6,864 nucleotides of DNA from Methanosarcinales archaeon (GTDB taxonomy: Archaea > Halobacteriota > Methanosarcinia > Methanotrichales > Methanotrichaceae). The stretch covers positions 1-6,864 of the forward strand of contig JAAEEW010000018.1 in the NCBI GenBank assembly GCA_013415595.1, given 5' to 3'. The translations under genes were made by a program, and so were the position numbers. Below the pieces are notes generated by a model. The model did no database searches, had not been told where the DNA came from, and saw only the letters and a program-made list of their open reading frames with translations. Positions within the stretch are counted from its first letter, which is position 1. Every line of letters starts with the position of its first letter. Of the stretch, positions 6,551 through 6,864 are shown piece after piece.

Positions 6551-6864
6551 ATTAATATTTATAATAGCAAATTTCACAATCCATATTCTGCCACCCACAT
6601 TCCGCATTTTGGGGTTCAGGAGTTTGTATTTTTGCAGCTATCGACTTAGCTAATTAAATGAGAATATTTTAATCAAATAAGATTTTCTTTCCAGATCATT
6701 TAGCATTATGTTGATTTGAGTCGACTCTCTCTCTTAAGGGATGAGATGGTAAAAGGTTCTCTCAATCGGAGCGATATGGCGAAAGAGAAAATTATTTACG
6801 TAAATTAATATTGTAAATTATGATTATATTTGAAGAATCGTTAGCTAGAAAAATACTCGGTTTA
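6529..6864. other. AT-rich intergenic region, no convincing gene
   Basis: After the terminator the sequence is strongly AT-rich, with stops in all frames within short distances. It contains a small inverted repeat AGCTA-N6-TAGCT (6636-6651), the 10-bp palindrome GAGTCGACTC (6718-6727), a less AT-rich patch at 6718-6790, a 12-bp perfect palindrome ATTTACGTAAAT (6794-6805) and an 8-nt direct repeat GTAAATTA (6800-6807 and 6813-6820). ATTATATTT near 6823-6831 could be the TATA box of a gene starting beyond the window. A 20-codon frame (6746-6808) begins with ATG after AAGGGA, but is too short to support. Confidence 0.55.
6794..6820. repeat. 12-bp palindrome overlapping an 8-nt direct repeat
   Basis: ATTTACGTAAAT (6794-6805) is a perfect palindrome. 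Its right arm is part of GTAAATTA, which recurs 13 nt further on (6813-6820). It lies just upstream of a TATA-like stretch (6823-6831), where an archaeal regulator could bind to control a rightward gene outside the window. In AT-rich DNA the direct repeat could easily be chance; the palindrome is less so. Confidence 0.35.

Overview
The window reads as chromosomal DNA from a euryarchaeon, most probably a GC-rich methanogen of the Methanosarcinales/Methanotrichaceae type. This is an inference. What I see is an archaeal TATA box (TTTATATTTA), a membrane-anchored archaeal LonB protease, an archaeal two-ring Cdc48 ATPase, an archaeal-type TldD and an ArsR-like regulator, all in GC-rich coding sequence between AT-richer non-coding stretches. 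I cannot name the species.

Layout. Positions 1-344 are mainly non-coding and hold the promoter, with a TATA box at 225-234 and TTAAC-N5-GTTAG at 232-246. Four genes follow on the + strand: a 207-aa winged-helix regulator (345-968), a 91-nt gap, cdc48 (1060-3222), lonB (3222-5183) and tldD (5183-6499). The cdc48/lonB and lonB/tldD junctions are one-base stop/start overlaps (TAATG and TGATG), so these three are almost certainly co-transcribed and translationally coupled. After tldD there is a 9-bp hairpin followed by T/A-rich DNA (a probable terminator), then about 330 nt of AT-rich DNA with no convincing gene up to the window edge.

How the genes fit together. The set looks like a protein quality-control operon: Cdc48 extracts and unfolds, LonB is a membrane-tethered ATP-dependent protease, and TldD is a zinc metallopeptidase that usually works on small or unfolded peptides with a TldE partner. 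The first gene resembles the Phr/HSR1 class of archaeal heat-shock regulators. In Archaeoglobus fulgidus, HSR1 is reported to be autoregulated, to sit in an operon with cdc48 and hsp20, and to footprint on CTAAC-N5-GTTAG. A nine-of-ten match to that motif lies against the TATA box here. The main point of interest is therefore a probable HSR1-type heat-shock operon in which LonB and TldD occupy the place hsp20 has in A. fulgidus. The regulatory link is inferred from sequence only.
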